The notes beneath the pieces were generated by a model. The model did no database searches and was not told where the DNA came from. It worked only from the letters and a program-made list of their open reading frames with translations. A stretch of 64,000 nt of DNA from Bremerella sp. TYQ1 (GTDB taxonomy: Bacteria > Planctomycetota > Planctomycetia > Pirellulales > Pirellulaceae): assembly GCF_020150455.1 (NCBI RefSeq), contig NZ_CP083740.1, forward strand, positions 3,162,001-3,226,000, in the 5' to 3' direction. Position numbers and translations under genes: made by a program. Positions 46,170 to 56,952 of this stretch are shown piece by piece (the first letter of the stretch is position 1; each line of letters opens with the position of its first letter).

Positions 46170-48032
46170 ATGATCGATCCCGCCCGAGTCCGTGCTTGCT
46201 ACGAAATTGCCCGCCAAGATCTCCTGAACGAGCGAGATGCTTCCGGCCATTGGATCGGCGAACTTTCGACGTCTGCCCTCTCTACAGCCACGGCTGTCAG
46301 TGCGTTGCAACTCGCTTTGCGAAATGGCTCACAATCGAGCGACGCTGATGTGTCACTCATTCGCGGGGGTGTGCGGTACCTTCTCGACCACCAAAACAGC
46401 GACGGCGGTTGGGGCGATACCGACTTAAGTTACTCCAACATTGCGACCACGATGTTGGCCGTTGCGGCCCTTACGTTGACCGGCGATGCCGAGCAAAACC
46501 CAAGTGTCCTGTCGGCCGCCAACGCCTATATCGAAAAGAAAGGTGGCATTCCTGGACTGCGAAAACGATACGGCAAAGACAAAACTTTTGCAGTTCCTAT
46601 TTTAACGAACTATGCCCTTGCTGGCTTGGTCGATTGGAAAGAGGTCGCCCCGCTTCCGTTCGAGGCCGCCGTCCTGCCGCAGTCTTTTTACAAGTTCATT
46701 CAGTTGCCGGTCGTTAGCTATGCGATTCCGGCCCTCGTTGCCATCGGTCAGGCCAAGTACTTTCATGACAAGCCTTGGAATCCGTTGATGCGGATGATCC
46801 GGGGCAGCACGTTTAACTCAGCTGCGAAAGTTCTGACCAAGATGCAGCCGGAAAGTGGCGGCTACCTGGAAGCAATTCCGCTGACCAGCTTCGTGGTGAT
46901 GAGCCTCGCCGCGACCGACAGAGCCAACAGCCAGGTGGCCCAGAACGGATTGCGATTCATCCGAGAAAGTGTTCGCGAAGATGGAAGTTGGCCAATCGAT
47001 ACCAATCTGGCAACTTGGGTCACAACACTTTCCATCAACGCTCTTTCGGTACTCGGCGACGACAAGTCACACCTCACGCCGGAATGCCTCGAGTGGCTTT
47101 TGGACTGTCAAACCAAGGAAGTTCACCCGTTTACCGGAGCAGCACCCGGGGCTTGGGGCTGGACCGACTTGAGCGGCAGCGTTCCTGATGCCGACGATAC
47201 GCCGGGTGCACTTTTGGCGTTGCGGAACTTTTACGATCAGGCCGATCTCGATCAGGAAACGCATCAGCGAATTGAAGCAGCTGCGTCGGCCGGATGCCAA
47301 TGGTTGCTCGATCTTCAAAACGGCGACAAAGGGTGGCCCACGTTTTGTCGTGGCTGGGGGACTCAACCGTTCGACCGAAGTGGAAGCGATCTGACCGCCC
47401 ATGTCATGCGCGGACTTTTTGTCTGGTCGTGGACTTGGGCCCACGAGCGCCAAAATCCACTGGGCGGCGGCATGACTTACCTTTCCAAGCATCGTGTCGA
47501 CGACCACTGGCTTCCGCTGTGGTTCGGCAATCAAGATCGCGAGGAAGAAGACAACCCCATTTACGGCACCTCCAAAGTGCTCGCCTACTTCCGAGATACC
47601 TACAATCCAGATGCCCCGCTGCCGGAAAAGATTGCAGCGGCTCGCGATAACGCTCTCAATTGGCTGGCCCAGCAACAAAACGAAGATGGCGGATTTGGGG
47701 GCGGTCAGGCGGTAAAAGATGCCACCAATGGCCGCTACGAGAGTAGTATCGAGGAGACTTCGCTCGCCATTGAGGGGCTTCTTTGCGATAATAAGGGAAT
47801 CGAAAACTACCCAGGACTCGAGAAAGCCCTCGATTGGTTATGCCATCGCGTCGAGGAAAATTCTCATGTCGAATGTTCGCCAATCGGTTTTTACTTCTCT
47901 AAGCTGTGGTATTATGAAAAGCTCTACCCGCGGATTATGACGGTCAGCGCCCTGGCCCATGCTTGTCGAGCATTAAATACTTCATCGCCCGATGAAGCAC
48001 TCAGCGGAAGTGGAACCAGAGAATCGAGTTAA
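46170..48032 (+). CDS. Second class II terpene (squalene-hopene-like) cyclase
   Basis: 620 residues from ATG 46170; an in-frame ATG at 46125 would add 15 residues. It has QW-type repeats (QNSDGGWGDTDL, QNEDGGFGGGQ, REDGSWPIDTN, QNGDKGWPTF) and the acid motif DADDT at residues 340-344. It is clearly divergent from the shc product: the N-terminus is shorter and the residues around the acid motif differ (SVPDADDTPGALL against [13 protein letters not shown]). Protonation-initiated cyclisation is expected, but the substrate may be a C20-C35 polyprene rather than squalene because a prenyl synthase starts 12 bases downstream. Sporulenol-type or diterpene cyclisation are alternatives. Confidence 0.88.
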   Translation: MIDPARVRACYEIARQDLLNERDASGHWIGELSTSALSTATAVSALQLALRNGSQSSDADVSLIRGGVRYLLDHQNSDGGWGDTDLSYSNIATTMLAVAALTLTGDAEQNPSVLSAANAYIEKKGGIPGLRKRYGKDKTFAVPILTNYALAGLVDWKEVAPLPFEAAVLPQSFYKFIQLPVVSYAIPALVAIGQAKYFHDKPWNPLMRMIRGSTFNSAAKVLTKMQPESGGYLEAIPLTSFVVMSLAATDRANSQVAQNGLRFIRESVREDGSWPIDTNLATWVTTLSINALSVLGDDKSHLTPECLEWLLDCQTKEVHPFTGAAPGAWGWTDLSGSVPDADDTPGALLALRNFYDQADLDQETHQRIEAAASAGCQWLLDLQNGDKGWPTFCRGWGTQPFDRSGSDLTAHVMRGLFVWSWTWAHERQNPLGGGMTYLSKHRVDDHWLPLWFGNQDREEEDNPIYGTSKVLAYFRDTYNPDAPLPEKIAAARDNALNWLAQQQNEDGGFGGGQAVKDATNGRYESSIEETSLAIEGLLCDNKGIENYPGLEKALDWLCHRVEENSHVECSPIGFYFSKLWYYEKLYPRIMTVSALAHACRALNTSSPDEALSGSGTRESS

Positions 48033-48044
48033 GCAACGTTGCCT

Positions 48045-49892
48045 ATGCCTTCCCCCTCTCAGCCTGAATCTAACGGTGGTGCCAAGAAGCGGGTTTCCCG
48101 CCGCCGCAAAACGGCCCACTTAAAGCAAGTCCCCGATCGCTTGGCACTGCGCGAAGAGATCCGTGATCGTTGCTATCAGATCTGCGAGAACCTCGATAAG
48201 TCGCGTCCCCTCTCCAAGGACGAAATGGAGAAGCTGACGCGGGCACTTCTGGAAGAGATGAACCTGCCCGAGTCGTATGTCGGCTGGGTAATGGTAATGA
48301 TGACGTCCGCGTTTTGGCGAGATCAGGTCTCCGCCATTCCGCCAGAGCGACGACTGTTCCTGCTTCCTCATTGCCTGAAACATGCCGAAGGCTGTCCGGC
48401 CGATTACGATCAATTCGGGCTCGATTGCAAAACGTGCGGCGCTTGCAGCATCGCCGATTATCGCTCGCAAGCGGAAGAGCTTGGCTACCGTGTGTTGGTT
48501 GCCGAAGGCTCACCGATTGTGATGAAGATTCTTGTCAGCGGGTACGTCGATGCGGTTGTCGGTGTCGCCTGTTTGAATGTGCTGGAAAAGGCCTTCGACA
48601 AAATCTTACTCGCCGGTATTCCTTGCATGGCGGTACCACTGCACTCCAGCGACTGCCGCAACACGTCAGTCGACGAGCAGTGGGTCTTTGACATGATCCA
48701 TCTGCCACACCGCGAGCCACAGCAGAAGACGGCCACGTACGTTCACTTGATGCGAGCAGCCCAGGACATGTTCGAGCGAAACGAACTGACTCGGCTTGTC
48801 GCACCGCAGCGCCAAACCGCGGAAACCCTCGACGCCGAAGCGATCGACCTGCCCAATCTCGATCCTGTCGCGGCGACCGAACGCCTGGCGATCGACTTCA
48901 TTGGGCGTGGTGGTAAATACTCGCGTCCTTTCACCACGCTTGCCGTATACGATTCGCTAACAGGCGCCCAAGGCATGTCGCCCGAAGGTGCTGAGCATGT
49001 CGCTCAGTATTCGGATGCAGTGAAACGTGCAGCGCTCGCGATTGAAACCTTCCATAAAGCATCGCTCGTTCATGACGATATCGAAGATGACGACGAGTTC
49101 CGCTACGGCGAACCAACGGTACATCGTCAATTCGGTATCTCGACAGGCATCAATCTCGGCGACTACATGATCGGGCTCGGCTATCGCCTGGTCAGCCGCG
49201 AAGTCAAAACGCTTGGCCCGGAAGTCGTATCGAAGATTGTCGATCAACTTGCCGAAGCTCACATGCGACTCTCGGAAGGCCAAGGGGCCGAGCTGATGTG
49301 GCGTGATTCGGCCAGCAAGCAGTTGACTCCGATCGACGCGTTGAAAATATATGCGTTGAAAACTTCGCCGGCGTTCGAGGCTGCTTTGCACTGTGGTATC
49401 GCGTTGGCGAAAACCGAAAACGATTATCGCGACGAGATGCGTAAGTTTGCCCGACACGTCGGTGTCGCCTTCCAGATCTTGAACGACTTGAAGGACTGGC
49501 TCGGCGATTCAGACAACAAACTTTCCGCTGGCAACGATATCATCGGCGGCCGCCCAACGGTCCTGTGGGCACTGGCTCTACAGAACTTGAAGGACGAACG
49601 CAGAAACGAACTCATTCAAATTGCGAACGATCCAGATCTGACCGCTGCGGCGAAGATCCAACGTGTTCGCAGCCTTTACCTCGAAGGAGGCGTTTTCGAC
49701 GCCGCCCAGCAGCTCGTGGAAAAATATCGGGCCAAAGCGGAAGAAATCGCCGACGAAATCGAACCTGAACCGTTTCGACGATTGTTGTATTATCTAGTCG
49801 ATTCGATTTTGGAAACGACCGAGGATCACAAACCAACCATTGTCATCCCGACCACCTCACTCGAATTCCCCTTGGCCGCGCCTACCTCCTAA
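48045..49892 (+). CDS. DUF116 - polyprenyl diphosphate synthase fusion
   Basis: 615 residues from ATG 48045. Residues 100-215 match DUF116: LLPHCLKHAEGC...DCKTCGAC gives Cys110, Cys117, Cys128, Cys131, Cys134, with further Cys at 176, 194 and 204, a possible metal or Fe-S site. Residues 280-600 are a trans-prenyl synthase: GGKYSRPFTT, first Asp-rich motif DDIED at 344-348, second motif NDLKD at 480-484 (first Asp replaced by Asn). The residues four and five before the first motif are Ser and Ala, not aromatic, which suggests a product of C20 or longer. The Asn substitution could lower activity. It is 12 bases downstream of the cyclase. Confidence 0.9.
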   Translation: MPSPSQPESNGGAKKRVSRRRKTAHLKQVPDRLALREEIRDRCYQICENLDKSRPLSKDEMEKLTRALLEEMNLPESYVGWVMVMMTSAFWRDQVSAIPPERRLFLLPHCLKHAEGCPADYDQFGLDCKTCGACSIADYRSQAEELGYRVLVAEGSPIVMKILVSGYVDAVVGVACLNVLEKAFDKILLAGIPCMAVPLHSSDCRNTSVDEQWVFDMIHLPHREPQQKTATYVHLMRAAQDMFERNELTRLVAPQRQTAETLDAEAIDLPNLDPVAATERLAIDFIGRGGKYSRPFTTLAVYDSLTGAQGMSPEGAEHVAQYSDAVKRAALAIETFHKASLVHDDIEDDDEFRYGEPTVHRQFGISTGINLGDYMIGLGYRLVSREVKTLGPEVVSKIVDQLAEAHMRLSEGQGAELMWRDSASKQLTPIDALKIYALKTSPAFEAALHCGIALAKTENDYRDEMRKFARHVGVAFQILNDLKDWLGDSDNKLSAGNDIIGGRPTVLWALALQNLKDERRNELIQIANDPDLTAAAKIQRVRSLYLEGGVFDAAQQLVEKYRAKAEEIADEIEPEPFRRLLYYLVDSILETTEDHKPTIVIPTTSLEFPLAAPTS

Positions 49893-49958
49893 GCCCCACC
49901 TAGATTTTTTCGTTGGCCAACTCAAGTTTCGTCTCCCTTTCGAAAAAGAGGATCCGAC

Positions 49959-50504
49959 GTGAAGCCGTCTCGCCACACGATGCCTGAGCTCAGCCAACTG
50001 ATCGCACTTTTCTACGACAAAGCGGAAACGCTGGGGCAGTTCGAGGAAGTCTCGGCCCAGCAAACGCCGCCGCCGTTTCATCAGCTGCTCGCTCATAACG
50101 AGCACATGACTGTCACCGTCGAAAAGTTTCACGGCTGCCATGTCGATGTGAAAGTTCTCGACAAGCAAACCGACGGCCAATACTATTCTCGCAAGATCTT
50201 GCTCACGCGGCAGAGCGACGGCAAAGTCGTGCAGTACGGGATCGTCCGGCTCAACTGCGAGTTCCTCGACGAAGAACCGGCCAACGAGATCAAAAGCGAA
50301 CGCATTCCACTGGGACGCGTGCTGATCGAACATAACGTGCTGCGAGAAGTTCAGCTGACTTGTCTTTGGCACGTTCAACCCGCCGAAGAACTTCGCGAAC
50401 TGCTGGCCTTAGAGCCGAACGAAACTGTCTACGGTCGAACGGCTTTGATTTACTGCAACGGCGAGCCTGCCGTCGAATTGCTGGAAATCGTCACGCGAGA
50501 CTAA
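49959..50504 (+). CDS. Chorismate lyase-like protein (UbiC/DUF98 type)
   Basis: 181 residues from GTG 49959 (AGAGGA nine bases upstream). The pattern LLAHNEHMTVTVEKFHG, KVVQYGIVRLNCEFL, IPLGRVLIEHNV and VYGRTALIYCNGEPAVELLEIV matches the chorismate pyruvate-lyase fold, including the Arg and the C-terminal Glu positions of the active site. It would give 4-hydroxybenzoate, or 3-hydroxybenzoate in some relatives, from chorismate. It follows the prenyl synthase after 66 bases on the same strand. Hydroxybenzoate is both a classic acceptor for prenyl chains and a possible substrate of the acid-reducing enzymes upstream. Distant members may have other activities. Confidence 0.75.
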   Translation: MKPSRHTMPELSQLIALFYDKAETLGQFEEVSAQQTPPPFHQLLAHNEHMTVTVEKFHGCHVDVKVLDKQTDGQYYSRKILLTRQSDGKVVQYGIVRLNCEFLDEEPANEIKSERIPLGRVLIEHNVLREVQLTCLWHVQPAEELRELLALEPNETVYGRTALIYCNGEPAVELLEIVTRD

Positions 50505-50510
50505 TTCCGC

Positions 50511-51902
50511 TTAAGCCACCGGCTTGCGGAGCGACGCGAGTTGCGTTGAGACTTTCTTCCACGCAACGTCCTGCGGCAAGCAACTCTCTTTCGCGGCCAG
50601 TGCCGATGCAACGCCAGCCGCTTCTCCCATGGCAACGGCATTTCCTGTCACCCGATAGCTGGCATGTGCGAAGAAGTCGCCACTGATGCAGCGACCTGCC
50701 ATCATCAAGCCATCCACATCGGCAGCGATTAGCGCACGTAGCGGGATGTCGAACGGTTTGGCTTTGACCCCTTGCCCACTGTAGGCCGCTTTTTTGTTTT
50801 CTTCACGCGTTGCGGCATGGATGTCGACACTGAACTCGCTGCGACAAATGGCGTCTTCGTGGCGTGCTCCTTCGCGAACGTCATCGACGGTGACGAAGTA
50901 GCGTCCCTTAATCCGACGACCATCCCGCACGCCAATCTGCTCAGGCGTAGCGACCAACCGGCAATCACTCCAAGCCCCTCCGACTCCCTTAAGCGTCTGG
51001 CAAATATCGTACAATTCGCGACGCGCTCGAATGGTGGCTTCCGTGACCGCGGCGGCATCGAACGGACGTACACCATATTCGTGATTCATCATAACCGCAG
51101 CCACGCTGCCGCCCATGTACCACAGCGTTGGCTTGGCGTAAGAAGGATCGTGCCCTGCCGATTTCATCAGCTCGCGAAATTCGTCCTTGGTGTGCCCACC
51201 TTTCAAGCGATCGAACTGCTGCAGCGCTTCGGGGCTTGCGGTGATGATTCCCATCAACGACATCGGCTGGCAAGGGCAATCTTGATCGCGGCCGAATTCC
51301 CATTGGCAACCAGCCAAAGCGCCGACATCGCCGTCGCCGGTGGTGTCGATCACCGTATGAGCACGCCATGCCTGACGGCCTGACTTGGACTCGGTGACGA
51401 CGCCCTTGATCCGATTGGCGTTGTCCTTTTCGACACTGACTACGCGTGTGTGGTACTGGACTTTAATCTTGTCTTCGTCGCACATCTGCTCAAGCAAGAT
51501 CTTCATCGCTTCGACGTCGTACACGTAATTCTTCGAGCCGCTGGCACGATGTGCATCCATGGCAGCCAATCGGCGAGGAAGTTCGGCATTCAAGCCAGGC
51601 TTCTGGGCATCCATCACGTACGAAAGCATTCCGCTAGTCCACACACCGCCGAGACAGCCATGGGCTTCCAAAATGCGAACCGAAGCGCCGCTACGTGCAG
51701 CACTGATAGCGGCGGCAATGCCGGATGGTCCCCCGCCGCAAACTAGCACGTCGGTGGTATCAGCAATGGGCACTTTACGCTGCGGTTCTGTCATTTCGCC
51801 AGGGGACGAATCGGAAGCACCAGCTTCCAAGACCGCGGCCGGAATTAAGGCTCCGGAAACAGAGGCGGCCAAAAGCTGTCGACGGGAAAGGGAATTCGCC
51901 AT
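50511..51902 (-). CDS. Tat-exported FAD-dependent oxidoreductase (FAD_oxidored family)
   Basis: 463 residues from ATG 51902. The N-terminus has a twin-arginine signal (SRRQLLAASVSGALIPAAV). The FAD motif is DVLVCGGGPSGIAAAISAARSG followed by CLGGVWTSGML. The closing segment MMAGRCISGDFFAHASYRVTGNAVAMGEAAGVA is typical of the FAD-dependent family common in planctomycetes and in polymer or sugar-degrading clusters. It folds with FAD in the cytoplasm and is exported. Substrate is unknown. Convergent with the UbiC-like gene, six bases apart. Confidence 0.88.
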   Translation of the reverse strand: MANSLSRRQLLAASVSGALIPAAVLEAGASDSSPGEMTEPQRKVPIADTTDVLVCGGGPSGIAAAISAARSGASVRILEAHGCLGGVWTSGMLSYVMDAQKPGLNAELPRRLAAMDAHRASGSKNYVYDVEAMKILLEQMCDEDKIKVQYHTRVVSVEKDNANRIKGVVTESKSGRQAWRAHTVIDTTGDGDVGALAGCQWEFGRDQDCPCQPMSLMGIITASPEALQQFDRLKGGHTKDEFRELMKSAGHDPSYAKPTLWYMGGSVAAVMMNHEYGVRPFDAAAVTEATIRARRELYDICQTLKGVGGAWSDCRLVATPEQIGVRDGRRIKGRYFVTVDDVREGARHEDAICRSEFSVDIHAATREENKKAAYSGQGVKAKPFDIPLRALIAADVDGLMMAGRCISGDFFAHASYRVTGNAVAMGEAAGVASALAAKESCLPQDVAWKKVSTQLASLRKPVA

Positions 51903-52165
51903 GATGGAAACCTCACACGAAAAGGTGGCAGGAAGGGGCATCGCCAGGAGGGACTGTGGTGCGATCAGACATTCAGTCTAACAGTCGTTCGTAGCGATCT
52001 CCAACGTGAATTGCGTTTCTTTCGATCTAGGAAGTCACGGGAAAAGTAACGATCTCGTATGGCATCGCCCTAAGGAGACGTTTAGAATGGGCCCAATAGT
52101 TGTTTAACCAACTGTCTTCTCAACGTGTTTTGCCCGCCCCACTCCACCTTGAAGGCCGCACACCC

Positions 52166-52389
52166 ATGAGATACGTGGTTTGGCTACTGGTCGTAGCCCT
52201 TATCATCCTCCATCAAGACCTCTGGTATTGGAACGATCGCACCTTGGTTTGGGGCTTCATGCCGATCACCCTGCTCTGGCAAGGCGGCATCTCAGTGGGG
52301 GCTGCCATCGTTTGGTTTCTGGCAACCATCTTTGCCTGGCCAACCGACTTGATCGAAGAAGCTCAGCATGAAGCGGAAGGGGGCGAATA

Positions 52390-52390
<1 letters not shown>
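52166..52390 (+). CDS. Small two-helix membrane protein DUF3311
   Basis: 74 residues with two membrane helices (about residues 3-19 and 38-59) and the W-Y-W-N-D-R-T-L-V-W-G-F-M-P loop typical of DUF3311 proteins. Such proteins are commonly encoded just before sodium:solute symporters and are thought to be accessory subunits. Here the stop overlaps the ATG of the symporter by one base. ATG 52166 is chosen because the upstream part of the frame has no conserved character. Confidence 0.85.
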
Positions 52391-54408
<2,018 letters not shown>

Positions 54409-54469
54409 CCGCGCGGACGTAGTGGCCATTATGCCGCAATTGTGTCCAAGCACCTAAAGAAACAATCTC

Positions 54470-54507
54470 AGGTGCGTAACTCTCGGAAGTTACGCACCTT
54501 TCTTTTT
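54470..54507 (+). terminator. Rho-independent terminator after the symporter
   Basis: AGGTGCGTAACT (54470-54481) pairs with AGTTACGCACCT (54488-54499) as a perfect 12-bp stem with a six-base loop, followed by TTCTTTTT. Confidence 0.92.
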
Positions 54508-54612
54508 GCGCCGATCGAACGTGTGGAAATGCCTTCCCTTATTTTCAGCGCTAAACGGTCCCAATTTGGTCAACCAGTGGACGCCAGACGACGCACACCT
54601 CGTGAATTCTTT

Positions 54613-54642
54613 TTGTACACTTGGACAATACTTCGTTACAAT
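54613..54642 (+). promoter_or_regulatory. Possible promoter upstream of the GNAT gene
   Basis: TTGTAC (54613-54618) and TACAAT (54637-54642) are 18 bases apart, about 75 bases before ATG 54717. It is moderate only; several nearby AT-rich hexamers compete. Confidence 0.35.
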
Positions 54643-54716
54643 ATTGGCATTCCGCGGCCGATTGGCTCATTCTCGATTTTTGCGGTAGGATAAACGGCAT
54701 TCCTACGGAGCGAAAA

Positions 54717-55256
54717 ATGTCTTCATCTTCCCCCCAGCTTGTCATTCAACGATTTGCCATCGACCAGCATCGGTTTCTTCTGCGGCAGCTGACCGCGGAC
54801 GACGCGGCGATCTATCTGAAGTTTTTCAATCAGCTCGATCCTCCCACGATTCGCTGCCGGTACGGGCACATGGTATCGCAACTCACCATCGACACGGCTC
54901 AGCAGATTGCGTCACTAGATCCAACGTGGGAGCCTGCGCTGGCGATCTTCTCGGCTGATGAATCGAAGATCGTTGCCCTCGGCCGCTTTCATACGGACGA
55001 AGCACGGCAGTCAGCCGAAATATCGATTGTGGTCGACACCACCATGCGACGGCTCGGCCTCGGCCGCGTGCTTCTGGAAAGCTTGATCGATCAGGCCCGG
55101 CATCGCGGCATCATTCGACTGCACGCGTACGTCGTCACCAAGAACGCTCCGGTACAAAAGCTCCTCCGCACGTTCGGCTTCCTGACCAACGAGCATGAGC
55201 CTGCGTTCTACTCGGAAGACGATGACATTAAGTTTACGCTTCAGCTGAACTCGTAA
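54717..55256 (+). CDS. GNAT-family N-acetyltransferase
   Basis: 179 residues from ATG 54717, with GGAG nine bases upstream. The acetyl-CoA site is RRLGLGRVLLESLIDQARHRG, followed by the typical beta5-alpha4 segment NAPVQKLLRTFGF. The N-terminal LLRQLTADDAAIYLKFFNQL resembles the GNAT helix 1/2 region of protein- or small-molecule acetylating enzymes; a related domain ends some protein acetyltransferases. The substrate is unknown. No neighbours suggest one. Confidence 0.9.
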   Translation: MSSSSPQLVIQRFAIDQHRFLLRQLTADDAAIYLKFFNQLDPPTIRCRYGHMVSQLTIDTAQQIASLDPTWEPALAIFSADESKIVALGRFHTDEARQSAEISIVVDTTMRRLGLGRVLLESLIDQARHRGIIRLHAYVVTKNAPVQKLLRTFGFLTNEHEPAFYSEDDDIKFTLQLNS

Positions 55257-55330
55257 ACAAAAAACTTTGCACGTCAGCCTTCGCCGACTTTTAATAGAGA
55301 CAGGCTCTTATCTTGGCGGAGGTCATTCTG

Positions 55331-56089
55331 ATGTCGAATTCCCATCTTTCGAATGCTCGTTTTTACCAATGGCTTGTCACTGCGACGCTGCTGGCGTTTT
55401 GCTTTTTGCTGGGCATGCTGGTCCCATTGCCTGCAGGCGAACCCACTTCTAAGAAGGCGACCGCAACAACCGGCCACGGAAAAACGTACGCACTAACAAT
55501 GCAAAACCTCAGCGACGCGCGAGGGTACCAATATTGCGAGCTTGTTTTTGACTACGGCGATCGAGGCAACGACATCTACAGCACGTCCCCTCTCTCCCCT
55601 GCCGATTTGAAATGGTGGAACGATCTCGACGTTCAAGCGTTGGCGCAGGAGTTCGGCGCGAAGTCGGTTTACAAGAACGGCCCTCAATGGTGGTCGATGG
55701 ACGAAGTAGGTGTCATGGGATCGAAGCCCATCAACGTTGACGGCACGCAGATGATTTTCGGAGCCCATCTTCCGCCTGGCACGCTGGAGGCCCCCAAGTA
55801 TCATGTCTTCAATCCGGCCAAAACCCAGAACCTGGTCTGGCAGAAAGGCAAGCCGGTCTATCAATTGATCGACCACGAAGGTCACGTCTATGTCCTGCAA
55901 GGACACAAGATCCCCGCTGACCAATTGGCGACACTCGGCAAACGCTTTCAGAAACTGCCGAGCGGCTGGAAGTATCAAGTGAAGATGCTCGACGATGACC
56001 TGACGATGAACCTCACTCCAGACACCCCGATCCCCTCCGTTCAAGACGAATTCAATCAAATCTACATTCGCATGCCTGAGTCAGAGTAA
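55331..56089 (+). CDS. Membrane-anchored secreted protein, hypothetical
   Basis: 252 residues from ATG 55331 (GGAGG eight bases upstream). An N-terminal membrane anchor or uncleaved signal (about residues 13-34) precedes a domain of about 200 residues with KTYALTMQNLSDARGYQYCELVFDYGDRGNDIY, TSPLSPADLKWW, and PKYHVFNPAKTQNLVWQKGKPVYQLID. I do not recognise the family. It is likely exposed outside the cytoplasm. A possible hairpin with TTCCGTTT arms lies just after the gene (56112-56137) but without a T-run. Confidence 0.65.
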   Translation: MSNSHLSNARFYQWLVTATLLAFCFLLGMLVPLPAGEPTSKKATATTGHGKTYALTMQNLSDARGYQYCELVFDYGDRGNDIYSTSPLSPADLKWWNDLDVQALAQEFGAKSVYKNGPQWWSMDEVGVMGSKPINVDGTQMIFGAHLPPGTLEAPKYHVFNPAKTQNLVWQKGKPVYQLIDHEGHVYVLQGHKIPADQLATLGKRFQKLPSGWKYQVKMLDDDLTMNLTPDTPIPSVQDEFNQIYIRMPESE

Positions 56090-56229
56090 GCCAACGCTCA
56101 CTCTTAAGACTTTCCGTTTTCAATACGTTAAACGGAACAACACAACTTGGTCCCAATGTTTGCGGACGACATTGAAACTTCCTGTGCCGCCGTCCGCACC
56201 ATGCCTTCGTAACGCTGGAAACTGACTTC

Positions 56230-56937
56230 ATGTCCTTGCGAATGAATTTGTACGGCTGTGACATGAAAGAAGTCATTGCCGCCCTTGCATCGAACGACGA
56301 GGCGCTTTTGCAGACGGCCGAAACGCATATCGCAAAAGCGTTTTCTGAGGAAGAACCTCGCAGCCGCGCTACGGCTTGGTTGCGTACGTTGATCACCCAA
56401 GGGCACCAACTGCGAGAAGAACGCAAGTCCACTTCCACAGAGTCTCATGGGGGTCTCATTGTCAAATACGTCGAAGCGGAAACGCATGTTTATGCCCTGC
56501 TCGCATTAGTTCAGGCCCTAGCCGATGATTCGCATGTTTCATTCGCCAACGAGTCGTCGACTTGGAATCATTCGGCAATCGAAGGCCTTAGCCGCGAACT
56601 GAGTGCGTGTCATTTTTCTCGCTCCAGCGAATGCCCGATGATCTACCATGAATGCATGGTAAAGCTTCTAAGTGGTACGCCGCTGTTTGGCGACTCGTTT
56701 TCCACGTCCTGGGCTTTCTACAGCGTGGTAGAGAGACCTAACCTAGAGGGCTTTCTCGCGGCTCTTGATGCGGCAAAAGCGTACGAACGAAAGCTACCAG
56801 ACTATATGCCGGAAGAACTGCGAAAAGAGTACGCCGTGCGACTTTCCCCGGAAGGTTGCCAATTCGTCGATGAACTTTCCGGCTGGCTCCACCAAATCAA
56901 CGAAAAGCAGCAGGATGCTTTCGTCTTGTGGGCATAG
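56230..56937 (+). CDS. Hypothetical protein
   Basis: 235 residues, soluble and mostly alpha-helical. It contains ALASNDEALLQTAETHI near the N-terminus and a C-terminal ELSGWLHQINEKQQDAFVLWA. I do not recognise a domain with confidence; the opening, a short MSLRMNLYGCD before an ALASND helix, is reminiscent of a DUF family of bacterial immunity-like proteins, which is a weak hint only. ATG 56242 is an alternative start. Confidence 0.55.
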   Translation: MSLRMNLYGCDMKEVIAALASNDEALLQTAETHIAKAFSEEEPRSRATAWLRTLITQGHQLREERKSTSTESHGGLIVKYVEAETHVYALLALVQALADDSHVSFANESSTWNHSAIEGLSRELSACHFSRSSECPMIYHECMVKLLSGTPLFGDSFSTSWAFYSVVERPNLEGFLAALDAAKAYERKLPDYMPEELRKEYAVRLSPEGCQFVDELSGWLHQINEKQQDAFVLWA

Positions 56938-56952
56938 TCGCCAAACGATTTG

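Larger units (their letters stand above)
54409..54716. other. 308-base intergenic region with a terminator and a weak promoter
   Basis: Holds the terminator at 54470-54507 and a candidate promoter near 54613. A frame at 54442-54693 spans the terminator and is not credible. Confidence 0.6.

Noticed and set aside
45112..46173. 353-codon frame opposite the second radical SAM gene
   Set aside because: Antisense to a gene with a clear cluster motif; no domain, membrane or signal pattern.
54442..54693. 83-codon frame after the symporter
   Set aside because: It spans a strong terminator hairpin (54470-54507) and a promoter-like region, and its peptide has no recognisable pattern.
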